Origin: Venenivibrio stagnispumantis
GTDB lineage: Bacteria > Aquificota > Aquificia > Aquificales > Hydrogenothermaceae
DNA length: 49,862 nucleotides
Direction: 5' to 3'
NCBI RefSeq assembly: GCF_900182795.1
Contig: NZ_FXTX01000012.1
Location: forward strand, 1-49,862
A program made the translations under genes and the position numbers. The notes under the pieces were generated by a model, which searched no databases, was not told the DNA's origin, and saw only the letters and a list, made by a program, of their open reading frames with translations. Positions 8,128 through 17,770 of the stretch are shown one piece after another (position 1 is the first letter of the stretch; each line of letters begins with the position of its first letter).

Positions 8128-8365
8128 GGAATTAGAAGTAGAAGAAGTCTTAGAAAAAATAAGACCTGCTCTTGCTCAGGATGCAGGAAATATAGGGCTT
8201 GTAAAAATTGAAGATTCAGACGTTTATCTAAAACTTTTCGGAACATGTAGCTCCTGTCCGGTAGCAGATATTACAATGAAAGATATGATAGTTTATACAA
8301 TTAAAGAATCTTTACCTTGGGTTAAATCTGTTATAATAGGGCAGGAAAAATATATAATAGAATGA
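8114..8365 (+). CDS. NifU C-terminal-domain (Nfu-type) iron-sulfur carrier
   Basis: 83 residues consisting of a stand-alone NifU C-terminal domain: an N-terminal helix with VEEVLEKIRPALAQDAGN, a beta sheet, and the cluster motif CSSCPVAD (CxxC) followed by a helix that ends in LPWVKSV. Nfu proteins bind a [4Fe-4S] cluster between two subunits and deliver it to apo-enzymes. The gene overlaps its neighbours on both sides (14 nt and 4 nt), closing the sulfur cluster begun by iscU. SD AGAAAGAGGTCAG lies upstream of the ATG. Confidence 0.93.
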   Translation: MVKTKELEVEEVLEKIRPALAQDAGNIGLVKIEDSDVYLKLFGTCSSCPVADITMKDMIVYTIKESLPWVKSVIIGQEKYIIE

Positions 8366-9201
8366 TTATAAATGGTGAAACTTCTGTCTATGGTATTATA
8401 GGTTATCCTGTAAAACATTCCAAATCTCCAATCTTTCAAACAAAAGCATTTGAATATCTTGGGATAAATGCTGTTTATATTCCTTTTGAAGTAAAACCTG
8501 AGAATTTAGAATCTGCAATAAAAGGTCTAAAAGCTTTATCTGTAAAAGGTGTAAATGTCACTATCCCCCATAAAGAGGAAGTGATTAAATATATAAATGA
8601 AATTTCTCAGGAAGCTAAAATTATCAAAGCAGTAAATACCTTAAAAATAATAGATGGATATATAATAGGATATAATACAGATGCTTACGGATTTATAACC
8701 GGTTTGAAAGAAGTTGAGCCGGATTTATCAGGTAAAACTGCATTGGTTTTAGGTGCTGGCGGTGCATCAAGGGCTGTTATATATAGCTTAATCACAGAAG
8801 GTGTAAAAATATATATAGCTAACAGAACAAAAGCAAAAGTAGAACAAATAATTGATGATTTTAAAACTTTAACTAAATATATAACAGATTTTATCCAATA
8901 TATAGAATTTTATAGGATAGAAGAGATATTAAAAGAAGTGGATATTATAATAAATACAACATCAGTAGGGCTAAAAGATGAAGACCCTGAACTTTTTGAT
9001 TATTCAAGGATAGAAAAAAAACATATTGTTGTTGATATTATATATAAAGAAACAAAATTATTAAAAAAGGCTAAGGAAATAGGATGTAAATATCAGGACG
9101 GATTGCCGATGCTGATATATCAAGGTGCAAAATCCTTTGAGATATGGACTGGTAAAAAAGCACCAATAGAAATAATGAAAAATTCAATATCTATGTATTA
9201 A
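8362..9201 (+). CDS. aroE: Shikimate dehydrogenase (NADP+) AroE
   Basis: 279 residues, normal length. It reduces 3-dehydroshikimate to shikimate in aromatic amino acid synthesis. The substrate site is visible as YPVKHSKSP and GVNVTIPHK (catalytic Lys), with the paired Asp in NTDAYGF. The nucleotide-binding glycine loop is VLGAGGASRAVIYSL, and NTTSVGL and QDGLPMLIYQGAKSFEIWTG follow. It overlaps the NifU-C gene by 4 nt, so it shares the sulfur-cluster transcript although its function is unrelated. It converges with upp, overlapping by 11 nt. Confidence 0.96.
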   Translation: MIINGETSVYGIIGYPVKHSKSPIFQTKAFEYLGINAVYIPFEVKPENLESAIKGLKALSVKGVNVTIPHKEEVIKYINEISQEAKIIKAVNTLKIIDGYIIGYNTDAYGFITGLKEVEPDLSGKTALVLGAGGASRAVIYSLITEGVKIYIANRTKAKVEQIIDDFKTLTKYITDFIQYIEFYRIEEILKEVDIIINTTSVGLKDEDPELFDYSRIEKKHIVVDIIYKETKLLKKAKEIGCKYQDGLPMLIYQGAKSFEIWTGKKAPIEIMKNSISMY

Positions 9202-9805
9202 ACAGTCTATCTCCGGCATCTCCTATGCCAGGAATAATATAGCCTTTATCATTTAATTTTTCATCTATTTGGGCTATATACATAACAAAATCTTTTGTTT
9301 TTAATCTCTCTAATCCTTCAGGTGCTGCTATTATATTTAAAGATATTATTTTTTCAGGATTTTCTTCTTTTAAAATATCTATGGCAAGGGATAAAGAACC
9401 ACCGGTTGCAACCATAGGGTCTAATATTACTGCTATTTTATTTTTCAAATCCGGTAATCTTTTATAATAAATTTTACTTTCTAAGGTTTCTTCATCTCTT
9501 TTTATTGCTAAAAAACCGGCTTTTGAATTGGGCAAAATTTCTAATGCTCCATCAAGCATAGGAAGTCCTGCCCTCAAAATAGGGATAAATACATATCTAT
9601 CTTCTTCTAAAAATGGCTGTTCTAATTTACCTATCCATGTTTCTATCTCTTTATAAACCAGATTTTCATCTTCTAAAAATTTTATTAACAAAATTTTTGA
9701 TATATCTGATATATATTTTCTAAAAAGAAAACTATCTGTATTTTTATCTCTAATTTTTGAGATAAGATGCTTTAATAAATTGTTTTCTACTTTTATAATT
9801 TTCAT
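9191..9805 (-). CDS. upp: Uracil phosphoribosyltransferase
   Basis: 204 residues (usual about 208). It salvages uracil with PRPP to give UMP. The PRPP-binding loop reads [19 protein letters not shown], the flexible-loop region [15 protein letters not shown] is conserved, and the uracil-binding C-terminal motif is [13 protein letters not shown]. It overlaps the upstream gpsA stop by 4 nt and is the last gene of uvrA-gpsA-upp. Confidence 0.95.
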   Translation of the reverse strand: MKIIKVENNLLKHLISKIRDKNTDSFLFRKYISDISKILLIKFLEDENLVYKEIETWIGKLEQPFLEEDRYVFIPILRAGLPMLDGALEILPNSKAGFLAIKRDEETLESKIYYKRLPDLKNKIAVILDPMVATGGSLSLAIDILKEENPEKIISLNIIAAPEGLERLKTKDFVMYIAQIDEKLNDKGYIIPGIGDAGDRLFNT

Positions 9806-10791
9806 AAAAACTCCTTTTTAAGCTCTCTATTCATTAATAAATCTACTGCTTTTTTTATATTTAGTTTTTCATAAATAACTTTATAAACCATTTCAGAAAT
9901 TGGAAGTTCTAAATTATATTTTTCAGATAGTTGTTTTATTGCTTTTACTGTTTCTATACCTTCTATTGTTTGATTTATCTTTTTAATTGCCTCTTCTACC
10001 GAATATCCTTCTCCTATCAACAAGCCAAATCTTCTATTTCTTGATAAATCTCCGGTTGCTGTTAAAACTAAATCTCCAAGTCCGGATAATCCGTAAATTG
10101 TTTGTGGATTTGCATTAAATATAGGGACAAATTTTGTCATTTCATAAAGTCCTCTGGTTATTAAAGAAGCTCTTGCATTATTTCCAAGTTTTAAACCATC
10201 ACTTGCACCACAGGCGATAGCAATAACATTTTTTACTGCTCCGCCTATTTCTACTCCCTTTATATCTTCTGATATATAAATTCTAAATGTTTTTGTGTTT
10301 AAAAGCTGTTGTAATTTTTCTGCTTTTTGTATATCTTTACCGGCTAATGTTAAAGCTGTAGGTAATTCTTTTGCTACCTCTTTTGCAAAAGATGGACCGG
10401 ATAAAGCAAAAATATTCTCTTCCGGTATATCCAAACTTTCTTTTATAACATCAGAAGGAAGTTTTAAACTCCCTATTTCTATTCCTTTTGATGCAGATAT
10501 TATCATTTTTTCTTCTTTCAGTTTTATATTTGATATAGTTTCCCTTATATGTTGCATAGGAATGGCTATTATAATAATATCTTGCCGGAAGATTTCTTCT
10601 AAATCTATCGTTGCTGATATATTTGAATTTAATAGAATATCCGGTAGATATTTATCATTTTTATGGTTTTGGTTTATATTTTCTGCTACATCTTTATCTC
10701 TTGCCCATAAGATTACACTCTGGAAATTTTTAGATAAAATGTGGGCTAATGCTGTTGCCCAGCTTCCTGCTCCTACAATACCGAGTTTCAA
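9802..10791 (-). CDS. gpsA: Glycerol-3-phosphate dehydrogenase [NAD(P)+] GpsA
   Basis: 329 residues, full length. It makes sn-glycerol 3-phosphate from dihydroxyacetone phosphate for phospholipid synthesis. The dinucleotide motif [10 protein letters not shown] is at the N-terminus. [17 protein letters not shown], the catalytic Lys region [21 protein letters not shown], and the substrate loop [20 protein letters not shown] are all present. It begins 1 nt after the uvrA stop and overlaps upp by 4 nt. Confidence 0.96.
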   Translation of the reverse strand: MKLGIVGAGSWATALAHILSKNFQSVILWARDKDVAENINQNHKNDKYLPDILLNSNISATIDLEEIFRQDIIIIAIPMQHIRETISNIKLKEEKMIISASKGIEIGSLKLPSDVIKESLDIPEENIFALSGPSFAKEVAKELPTALTLAGKDIQKAEKLQQLLNTKTFRIYISEDIKGVEIGGAVKNVIAIACGASDGLKLGNNARASLITRGLYEMTKFVPIFNANPQTIYGLSGLGDLVLTATGDLSRNRRFGLLIGEGYSVEEAIKKINQTIEGIETVKAIKQLSEKYNLELPISEMVYKVIYEKLNIKKAVDLLMNRELKKEFL

Positions 10792-13569
10792 TTATCTTTC
10801 CTCTAAGTATTTTTTTAGAAATTGTCCTGTGTAGGATTTTTTATTACGAATAATCTGCTCCGGCGTCCCTACTGCTACTATTTCTCCACCTTTATCTCCA
10901 CCTTCTGGTCCAAGGTCTATTATCCAGTCTGCAGATTTTATAACATCAAGATTATGTTCTATAACAACAACGGTGTTTCCTTTATCTACAAGTTTATTTA
11001 AAACATTTATCAATTTTTGAACATCATGGAAATGAAGTCCTGTTGTAGGCTCATCTAATAAATAAAGGGTTGAGCCTGTATCCCTTTTGGATAATTCTCT
11101 TGATAGCTTAATTCTTTGAGCTTCTCCACCGGACAATGTGGTTGCCGGTTGTCCGAGCTTTATATAATCAAGTCCAACATCATGAAGTATTTTTAATTTA
11201 TTTCTGATAGATGGAACATTTTCAAAAAATTCAAGGGCTTCTGCTACTGTCATATCAAGAACATCTGCTATATTTTTGCCTTTGTATGTGATAGACAAAG
11301 TTTCTTTATTATATCTTTTCCCCTGACATACATCACAGGTTACATATATATCCGGTAAGAAATGCATCTCAATTTTTACAACACCTTCTCCCTGACAGGC
11401 TTCACATCTTCCACCTTTTACATTAAAAGAAAATCTCCCTGCATCATATCCTCTAACTTTTGCCTCCGGTAGTTGTGCAAAAAGATTTCTTATTAAATCA
11501 AAAACTTTTGTATATGTTGCCGGATTAGAACGGGGAGTTCTTCCTATCGGCGATTGGTCAACATTTATCACTTTATCTATATACTCTAAACCTTCTATTC
11601 TGTCATGTTTTCCTACAGGCTCTTTTGATGAATAAAATCTATTTTTTGCTGCTTGCCATAAGATATCATATATTAATGTGGATTTTCCACTACCGGATAC
11701 ACCGGTTATAACAACAAACAATCCAAGGGGTATCTCTACATCTATATTTTTTAAATTATGTTCTTTTGCTCCTACTATTTTTATAAATTTATCTTTTAAC
11801 TGCCTTCTTTTTTTCGGGACAGGAATAGTTAATTTTTTACTTAAATATTTGCCGGTTAATGAGTTTGGATTTTCTTTTATTTGTTCCGGTGTTCCTACTG
11901 CTGTGATATAACCACCATAAACTCCACTTCCGGGACCTATATCTATTATATAATCTGCTTCTTCTATGGTTTCTTGGTCATGTTCTACTACAATAACCGT
12001 ATTTCCAAGGTCTCTTAACTCTTTTAATGTGTTTATTAATTTTGCAGTATCCCTTGGATGAAGTCCTATGGATGGCTCATCTAATACATATAAAACTCCT
12101 GTTAGTTTTGAACCTATCTGGGTAGCAAGTCTTATTCTTTGAGCTTCTCCACCGGATAATGTTATTGCCGACCTTTCTATTGTAAGATAATCTACCCCAA
12201 CATCTATCAAAAATTTTAATCTATCTTTTATCTCTTTTATAACCTTAGAAGATATAATTCTTTCTTTTTCTGACATTTCATTATTTTTTTCTAAATCTTC
12301 AAAAAATTGATAACAATCTCTTATATTCATTTTAGCTATATCATATATATTTTTACCACCTACATAAACAGATAGGGCTTCTTGCTTTAATCTTGAACCC
12401 TGACAGGTAGGACATACAATCTCAACAATATATTTCCCTATCTCTTCTCTATATTTTTCTACATCTGTTTCTAAATATTTTCTTTCAAGATGATTAATAA
12501 TACCTTCAAAGTAAGGTGGCAATCCTTTGCCGTATAAGATAGCTTCTTTTTGTTCTTTTGTTAAATCTTTAAATTTCTTTAATCTGCTTATTCCAATGTA
12601 TGATAAATACTCTCCTACCATTGGTTTAATATATTTAAATGATATATTTTCTGCTATTCTAAAAGCATCGGTTATATATCTATCTTCATCTATCAAAAGT
12701 TCCGTATCTATTTTATGGATTACACCAAGACCTTTACAGGTAGGACAGGCTCCATAAGGGCTGTTAAAAGAGAATAATCTTGGTGAAAGTTCTGATATTG
12801 AAAATCCGTGCTCCGGACAGGCAAATTTTTCACTATATATATTTTCAGTATTGTCAGAAAGATTTTGGATTATAACTAATCCATCTGATAATTTAAATGC
12901 CTGTTCTATAGAATCATTTAACCTTGTTCTTATATCCGGTTTTATCACAACCCTATCTACTACAATCTCAATATCATGTTTTTTATTTTTTTCAAGTTTT
13001 GGAACTTCATCTATTGTGTATATCTCTTTATCTATTCTTACCCGGGAATATCCCATTTTTTTGATTTTTTCAATAATATCTTTATGCTCTCCTTTTTGTC
13101 CTCTTATTATGGGAGCTAAAATCTGTAATTTAGTTCCTTCCGGTAAGGTTATTAATCTACCTGATATATCTTCCGGTGTTTGGGAAGCTATCAATCTTCC
13201 ACATTCAGGACAATGGGGCTTTCCTACCCTTGCGAAAAGAACCCTTAAATAATCATATATTTCTGTTATTGTCCCTACCGTTGAGCGTGGATTTTTAGAT
13301 GTGGTTTTTTGGTCTATTGCTATAGCCGGTGATAACCCTTCTATACTATCTACATCCGGTTTTTCCATTATACCGAGAAATTGCCTTGCATAAGCAGAAA
13401 GACTTTCTACATATCTTCTTTGTCCTTCTGCATATATAGTATCAAAAGCTAAGGAAGATTTCCCTGAGCCTGATGGACCGGTTATAACAACTAACTTATT
13501 CTTAGGGATTTCCAAATCTATATTTTTTAAATTATGTTGTCTTGCTCCGTGTATAATTATCTTATCCAA
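10792..13569 (-). CDS. uvrA: Excinuclease ABC subunit A
   Basis: About 925 residues, full length. It is the damage-recognition ATPase of nucleotide excision repair. Two ABC halves are visible: Walker [15 protein letters not shown] and [13 protein letters not shown]; signatures [14 protein letters not shown] and [14 protein letters not shown]; and zinc modules CPECG, CPTCKG and CEACQG/CDVCQG. Start chosen at TTG 13569, because it yields the family's usual MDKI N-terminus with AAGGTG a few bases upstream. A GTG at 13575 adds two residues but has no properly spaced site. It is the first gene of uvrA-gpsA-upp and is divergent from the M16 peptidase. Confidence 0.97.
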   Translation of the reverse strand: MDKIIIHGARQHNLKNIDLEIPKNKLVVITGPSGSGKSSLAFDTIYAEGQRRYVESLSAYARQFLGIMEKPDVDSIEGLSPAIAIDQKTTSKNPRSTVGTITEIYDYLRVLFARVGKPHCPECGRLIASQTPEDISGRLITLPEGTKLQILAPIIRGQKGEHKDIIEKIKKMGYSRVRIDKEIYTIDEVPKLEKNKKHDIEIVVDRVVIKPDIRTRLNDSIEQAFKLSDGLVIIQNLSDNTENIYSEKFACPEHGFSISELSPRLFSFNSPYGACPTCKGLGVIHKIDTELLIDEDRYITDAFRIAENISFKYIKPMVGEYLSYIGISRLKKFKDLTKEQKEAILYGKGLPPYFEGIINHLERKYLETDVEKYREEIGKYIVEIVCPTCQGSRLKQEALSVYVGGKNIYDIAKMNIRDCYQFFEDLEKNNEMSEKERIISSKVIKEIKDRLKFLIDVGVDYLTIERSAITLSGGEAQRIRLATQIGSKLTGVLYVLDEPSIGLHPRDTAKLINTLKELRDLGNTVIVVEHDQETIEEADYIIDIGPGSGVYGGYITAVGTPEQIKENPNSLTGKYLSKKLTIPVPKKRRQLKDKFIKIVGAKEHNLKNIDVEIPLGLFVVITGVSGSGKSTLIYDILWQAAKNRFYSSKEPVGKHDRIEGLEYIDKVINVDQSPIGRTPRSNPATYTKVFDLIRNLFAQLPEAKVRGYDAGRFSFNVKGGRCEACQGEGVVKIEMHFLPDIYVTCDVCQGKRYNKETLSITYKGKNIADVLDMTVAEALEFFENVPSIRNKLKILHDVGLDYIKLGQPATTLSGGEAQRIKLSRELSKRDTGSTLYLLDEPTTGLHFHDVQKLINVLNKLVDKGNTVVVIEHNLDVIKSADWIIDLGPEGGDKGGEIVAVGTPEQIIRNKKSYTGQFLKKYLEER

Positions 13570-13649
13570 TTTCACCTTCTACATATAAATTTTTGATATA
13601 TATTATAATATATTGCCGATTTAAAATTTTTAGAGGTTTTTGGAAGAAA

Positions 13650-14945
13650 ATGCTTAGAATATTAATTTTATTTATAATGGGGTGTGTTATGACAGTAGCC
13701 GCGAAAGAAGAGATTTATATAAAAAAATTGCCAAATGGTGTAAAAGCAATTATTAAAGAAAGACCGGATACAAAAGCAGTAGCCGTTCAAGTATGGTTTG
13801 GGGTTGGTTCTATTTATGAAAATGACCAAGAAAGAGGATTGTCCCATTTCTTAGAGCATATGCTATTTAACGGCACAAAATATACAAAACCCGGAGAAAT
13901 TGAGTTTGAGATAGAGAAAAAAGGCGGGCATATAAATGCAGCAACAAGTTTTGATTTTACATATTATCATATAGAAATTGCAGATATTTTTTGGAAAACT
14001 GCATTAAAATATCTTTATTATATGACAACTGCTCCATCTTTATCTGACGATATGGTTAAAAAAGAAAAACCTATCGTTTTAGAGGAGTTAAACAGACATC
14101 TTGACGACCCAAAAAATCTTTTATGGGATGAATATTATAAATTAGCTTATAAAAAAACAAATTATAAACATCCGGTAATAGGATACAGGGAAACTATTGA
14201 AAATTATACTCCTGAGCTTGTTAGAAATTATTTTTACTCCCATTATACACCTAATAATACAACCGTTGTTGTGGTAGGAAATATAAATAAAGATGAAGTT
14301 TTAAATGAGATAGAAAAAACTTTCGGAACCGTAAAAGGCAAAAAATACACTCCACCACAGGTAGAACTTGAAGACCCACAAACAGATATAAGAACTGCTG
14401 TTATAAAGAAAAAACAGATAACCAGAGGTTATGTTGTAATTGGCTGGCAAGCTCCATCAATAAGAGATAAAAAATCCTTTACTGCACAGATTTTAGAAGA
14501 AATATTAGCTAACGGAAAAAGCTCAGTAATTTACCAAGAATTAAAAGAAAAAGGTTATGTCCAATCAATCTTCGGTGGTTATATGGCACATGCCGGCACT
14601 TCCCAATTTATCTTTTATATGATAACCGACCCTGACAAGATAGATAAGGCAAAAGAAAAATTATTTGAGATAATAAAAGATTATGCAAAAAATGGATTTG
14701 ATAAAGAAGCTGTTGAAAATGCAAAAAGAAGAATTATAAATAGGGAAACATTTGCAAGAGAAGAAGTAGATGATGAAGCTGACTCTATTGGTTATGCTGT
14801 AACCGTTGCAAGGGATATAAATTATGATATTAAATATCTTGAAAATATAAAAAAGGTTTCAAAAGAAGATGTAGATAATTTTGTAAGAGAATTTTTAAAG
14901 GATAACAATTATACAGAAGTAAGATTGTTACCGGAAGATAAATAA
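13650..14945 (+). CDS. Secreted M16 family zinc metallopeptidase
   Basis: 431 residues from ATG 13650 (TGGAAG 4 nt upstream), which places a hydrophobic signal segment at the very N-terminus ending near TVAAKEE. The frame is open back to 13593 but that adds only non-typical residues. The inverted zinc motif HxxEH is HFLEHMLFNGT (His66, Glu69, His70), with the distal Glu in KPIVLEELNRH. The second half (RGYVVIGWQAPSI onward) is the structural M16_C domain. M16B peptidases of this size usually work as dimers or with an inactive partner, and none is adjacent here. The IMGC sequence in the leader could be a weak lipobox, so membrane anchoring is possible. Periplasmic location is inferred. Confidence 0.92.
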   Translation: MLRILILFIMGCVMTVAAKEEIYIKKLPNGVKAIIKERPDTKAVAVQVWFGVGSIYENDQERGLSHFLEHMLFNGTKYTKPGEIEFEIEKKGGHINAATSFDFTYYHIEIADIFWKTALKYLYYMTTAPSLSDDMVKKEKPIVLEELNRHLDDPKNLLWDEYYKLAYKKTNYKHPVIGYRETIENYTPELVRNYFYSHYTPNNTTVVVVGNINKDEVLNEIEKTFGTVKGKKYTPPQVELEDPQTDIRTAVIKKKQITRGYVVIGWQAPSIRDKKSFTAQILEEILANGKSSVIYQELKEKGYVQSIFGGYMAHAGTSQFIFYMITDPDKIDKAKEKLFEIIKDYAKNGFDKEAVENAKRRIINRETFAREEVDDEADSIGYAVTVARDINYDIKYLENIKKVSKEDVDNFVREFLKDNNYTEVRLLPEDK

Positions 14946-14968
14946 TACCAAAATCGGTATAAAGGATT

Positions 14969-15172
14969 ATGCGAATAAAATATGATAAAAACACCGATAT
15001 ACTTACTATAAGATTTACTGATAAAAAACCTGTTGATAGTGAGCATTTTGTAGAACAAGGAATTGTTGTAGACTACGACGAGAAAGATAATATAATAGGA
15101 TTGGAAATTTTTGATTGGAGCGAAAAAGAAAATATAGAGTTACCTTTTAAAACAGAACTTGCTACAATATAA
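14969..15172 (+). CDS. DUF2283 domain protein
   Basis: 67 residues, a single compact beta-rich domain. The motif YDKNTDILTIRF at the start and GIVVDYDEKDNIIGLEIFD in the middle are the DUF2283 signature. Biochemical function is unknown; in other genomes these genes are common near toxin-like DUF4258 genes and mobile DNA. AAAGGATT supplies the ribosome site, and a short inverted repeat ATACC/GGTAT lies between it and the peptidase gene 23 nt upstream. No partner gene is recognisable in the 91 nt downstream. Confidence 0.8.
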   Translation: MRIKYDKNTDILTIRFTDKKPVDSEHFVEQGIVVDYDEKDNIIGLEIFDWSEKENIELPFKTELATI

Positions 15173-15263
15173 ATTTATAGGGTATCCTGAATTAATTAAT
15201 GATTTCAATGATAGAGAAATAGAAAATAGGAAATTTAAAATGTTTTTGAAAAATGAACTATTA

Positions 15264-17660
15264 TTACTTTTCGGTATTGATATAAGATATAAGCTTTTCA
15301 AGTAGATTTAAAGAGGCTTCTTTATCAAGGTATTCATTGGCGTTGCCACATTTTGGCGAAAAGATACAGGAAGGGCAACCGGTTAGGCATTTACAATTTT
15401 TTATACTTTTATATGTTGCCTGAATAATCTCATCAAATCTTTCAAAACCTACTTTTGCATAACCTATACCACCTTCATATCCATCATATATAAATATTGT
15501 AGCTTTTCCGGTTGTTTGGTGAAAAGGAGTTGACATTCCCCCAATATCCCATCTATCATTCATAGCAAATAAAGGATATATACCTATCATAGCGTGCTCT
15601 GTGCCATGCAAAGCTCCAACAAAATATTTATCTTCTTCATAAAATTTATTTGCAATCTCATTAATCTGTTCTTTCTTCTTTTTGTCCTCTATATAATTAT
15701 TTACCAAGCTATCTAAGATTGTTCTAAATTTGGATTTATCATCAGAATACATTACAAGAAGCTGTATATAATCTTTTAAAATATCTGACTCTAATAAAAG
15801 ATTTACCAATTTATCAAGATAACTTTTTTTAGTTTTGTCAAAAGTATTTTTTTCAATATCATTTGGTAATGTAAACCAAAATGCTTCTGTGATAAATCTT
15901 TTTTCTAAGTATTCATCAAAAAATATATCATTGATTTTTTTATCTGTTCCAATATCAATTTTAGAATATCCTATAACTTTACTTAAAACTTCAACCTCTC
16001 CCACAAAAAGCTGTATATTGTTTATATCTTTTGAGCCGGTAATATTTATAATGTTTATTTCCGTATCTTTTATAGGATATGTTATATAATTTCCTATATC
16101 GTATTTTCTAACATAAACTACTTTTTCTTTATAATCTACATTTTCAACAATATATCTTTCTCCATTATGTAGATATATAGCTTTTGGATGGGCTTCATAT
16201 ATTATATTTTCTTCATTTAATGTGCCTATTTTTCTGTTCTCATCATAAATGGTAAATTGCTCTCCTGCTGACCTTATACTGAAATTTATATACTGATTGC
16301 TGTATAATTTGCCGTTTATATATCTTAACTTTCCTTCTTTTAATAAATTATTTACAATTTTTATATGGGGTTTATCCAATTCTTTTAAATCTATCGGTAA
16401 TTCTCTTGCCATAGAGAGTATATGCTTGGATAATATTTTTTCATTTTCCGGATTGATTATTACTTCTTCCACATCTCTTTTAAAAAATTCCTGTGGATTT
16501 TTTACAAAATATTTATCAAGAACATCATTTTTGGGAATATAAATATAATATGCTTCTTTATCTCTTCTACCGGCTCTTCCAAATCTTTGCCATAGAGCAG
16601 ATAATGTCCCCGGATAACCATAAACTATACTACAATCAAGCTCCCCTATATCTATACCGGCTTCTAATGCATTGGTAGATATAACAAGTTTGAGCTTTCC
16701 TTTTTGAAGTTTATTTTCTATCTCTTCCCTTTCTTCCGGTGTATATCCGGAGCGATATGGAGATACAAGATTGATAATTTTTCTATCTTCTGTAATTATT
16801 CTTTTATATAAAATTTCTGTATCTTTTCTATTATTTACAAAAATTATTGAAGATAATTTATTTTTTACAAGCTTTATCAATAATTTAACTAAATCTTCCG
16901 AATGAAGATTATTCATTATTATAAATTTTTTAAGTGGTGAAGGAGCTCCCGATTTTGATATTAATTTTATATCTGTTTCACCGGTTAATTTTTGTGCAAA
17001 AGATACCGGATTATGAACCGTTGCAGAATTCATAATAAATATAGGCTTTTTCCGGTTGTAATAATTTATAATTCTTTTTAATCTTCTTAAAACATTTGCA
17101 ATATGGGAGCCAAAAACACCTTTATAATAATGTATCTCATCTATCATAATAAACTCTAAATTTTTAAAAAAATCACTCCAACTTCTATGATTAGGCAAAA
17201 TTCCCTGATTTAACATATCCGGAGTAGTTATTAAAAAAGTCGGTGGATTTTCTTTTATTCTACTTCTTTCTTGTTTTGAAGTATCTCCATCGTAAATTTC
17301 TACTGTTGCATCTGAGTTTATATTTTGAATGAAATCCAGTATCTTCTTTTTCTGGTCTTTTGATAATGCCTTTAAAGGAAATATAAGTAATGCTTTTGTA
17401 GATGGATTTTTATAAAATCTATCAAGAATAGAAAGCAAATATATAAATGATTTACCGGAAGCAGTAGGAGTAGTAATTACAACATTATTACCTTTCTTTA
17501 TAAGTTTAATGGCTTCTACTTGATGGGTATATAATTTTTTATCTCTTAAAAATAGGTTTATATTTGGATTATCAAAAATAAATTCTGAAAATTCAGCCGG
17601 TTTTTCATCTATATACTCTATTTTTACAACTTTGTTTTCTAAATTCTTTATAAATTTCAT
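15264..17660 (-). CDS. MrfA/YprA-like superfamily 2 DNA helicase with C-terminal DUF1998 region
   Basis: 798 residues (B. subtilis MrfA about 750). A 3'-5' SF2 helicase of the type that removes mitomycin-like lesions in a UvrA-independent way. Motifs: Q-motif/Walker A TPTASGKSFIYLL near residue 63, motif II MIDEIHYYKG, motif III MNSATVHNP, motif VI QRFGRAGRRDKEAYY. The C-terminal half carries the DUF1998 zinc region: YDGYEGGIGYAKVGFERF then CKCLTGCPSCIFSPKCG, four cysteines that ligate Zn in this family. MrfA usually partners MrfB (an exonuclease), which is not adjacent here. It appears to be transcribed alone. Confidence 0.88.
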   Translation of the reverse strand: MKFIKNLENKVVKIEYIDEKPAEFSEFIFDNPNINLFLRDKKLYTHQVEAIKLIKKGNNVVITTPTASGKSFIYLLSILDRFYKNPSTKALLIFPLKALSKDQKKKILDFIQNINSDATVEIYDGDTSKQERSRIKENPPTFLITTPDMLNQGILPNHRSWSDFFKNLEFIMIDEIHYYKGVFGSHIANVLRRLKRIINYYNRKKPIFIMNSATVHNPVSFAQKLTGETDIKLISKSGAPSPLKKFIIMNNLHSEDLVKLLIKLVKNKLSSIIFVNNRKDTEILYKRIITEDRKIINLVSPYRSGYTPEEREEIENKLQKGKLKLVISTNALEAGIDIGELDCSIVYGYPGTLSALWQRFGRAGRRDKEAYYIYIPKNDVLDKYFVKNPQEFFKRDVEEVIINPENEKILSKHILSMARELPIDLKELDKPHIKIVNNLLKEGKLRYINGKLYSNQYINFSIRSAGEQFTIYDENRKIGTLNEENIIYEAHPKAIYLHNGERYIVENVDYKEKVVYVRKYDIGNYITYPIKDTEINIINITGSKDINNIQLFVGEVEVLSKVIGYSKIDIGTDKKINDIFFDEYLEKRFITEAFWFTLPNDIEKNTFDKTKKSYLDKLVNLLLESDILKDYIQLLVMYSDDKSKFRTILDSLVNNYIEDKKKKEQINEIANKFYEEDKYFVGALHGTEHAMIGIYPLFAMNDRWDIGGMSTPFHQTTGKATIFIYDGYEGGIGYAKVGFERFDEIIQATYKSIKNCKCLTGCPSCIFSPKCGNANEYLDKEASLNLLEKLISYINTEK

Positions 17661-17720
17661 AAAAATATTTTAGTTTAGGAAAACAGGTAAATCAATAGTA
17701 AATAGATAATATTTAGTTAA

Positions 17721-17748
17721 AAAAATCTGCTGCAAATATGCAGCAGAG
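17721..17748 (-). terminator. Rho-independent terminator of the phytase-like gene
   Basis: Perfect 8-bp stem TCTGCTGC/GCAGCAGA with a 6-nt loop (17727-17748). Read on the minus strand it is followed immediately by TTTTTT (17726-17721). It lies 23 nt past the stop of the lipoprotein gene that ends at 17771. Confidence 0.88.
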
Positions 17749-17770
17749 TAAGTGTTATTTAAAAAAGTGT

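Noticed and set aside
10295-10834. Plus-strand open frame of 179 codons opposite gpsA and the uvrA 3' end
   Set aside because: Fully antisense to clearly conserved gpsA; low-complexity Phe/Ile/Ser composition with no motif or ribosome site.
12851-13252. Plus-strand open frame of 133 codons opposite uvrA
   Set aside because: Shadow of conserved uvrA, no start signal.
13593-13649. N-terminal extension of the M16 peptidase frame
   Set aside because: Adds 19 residues before a good signal peptide; the ribosome site supports ATG 13650.
15174-15305. Plus-strand open stretch (contains GYPELINDFNDREIENRKF) after the DUF2283 gene
   Set aside because: It looks mildly coding but has no start with a ribosome site, overlaps the end of the MrfA-like gene and matches no family I know. 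It may be a gene relic; not strong enough to list.
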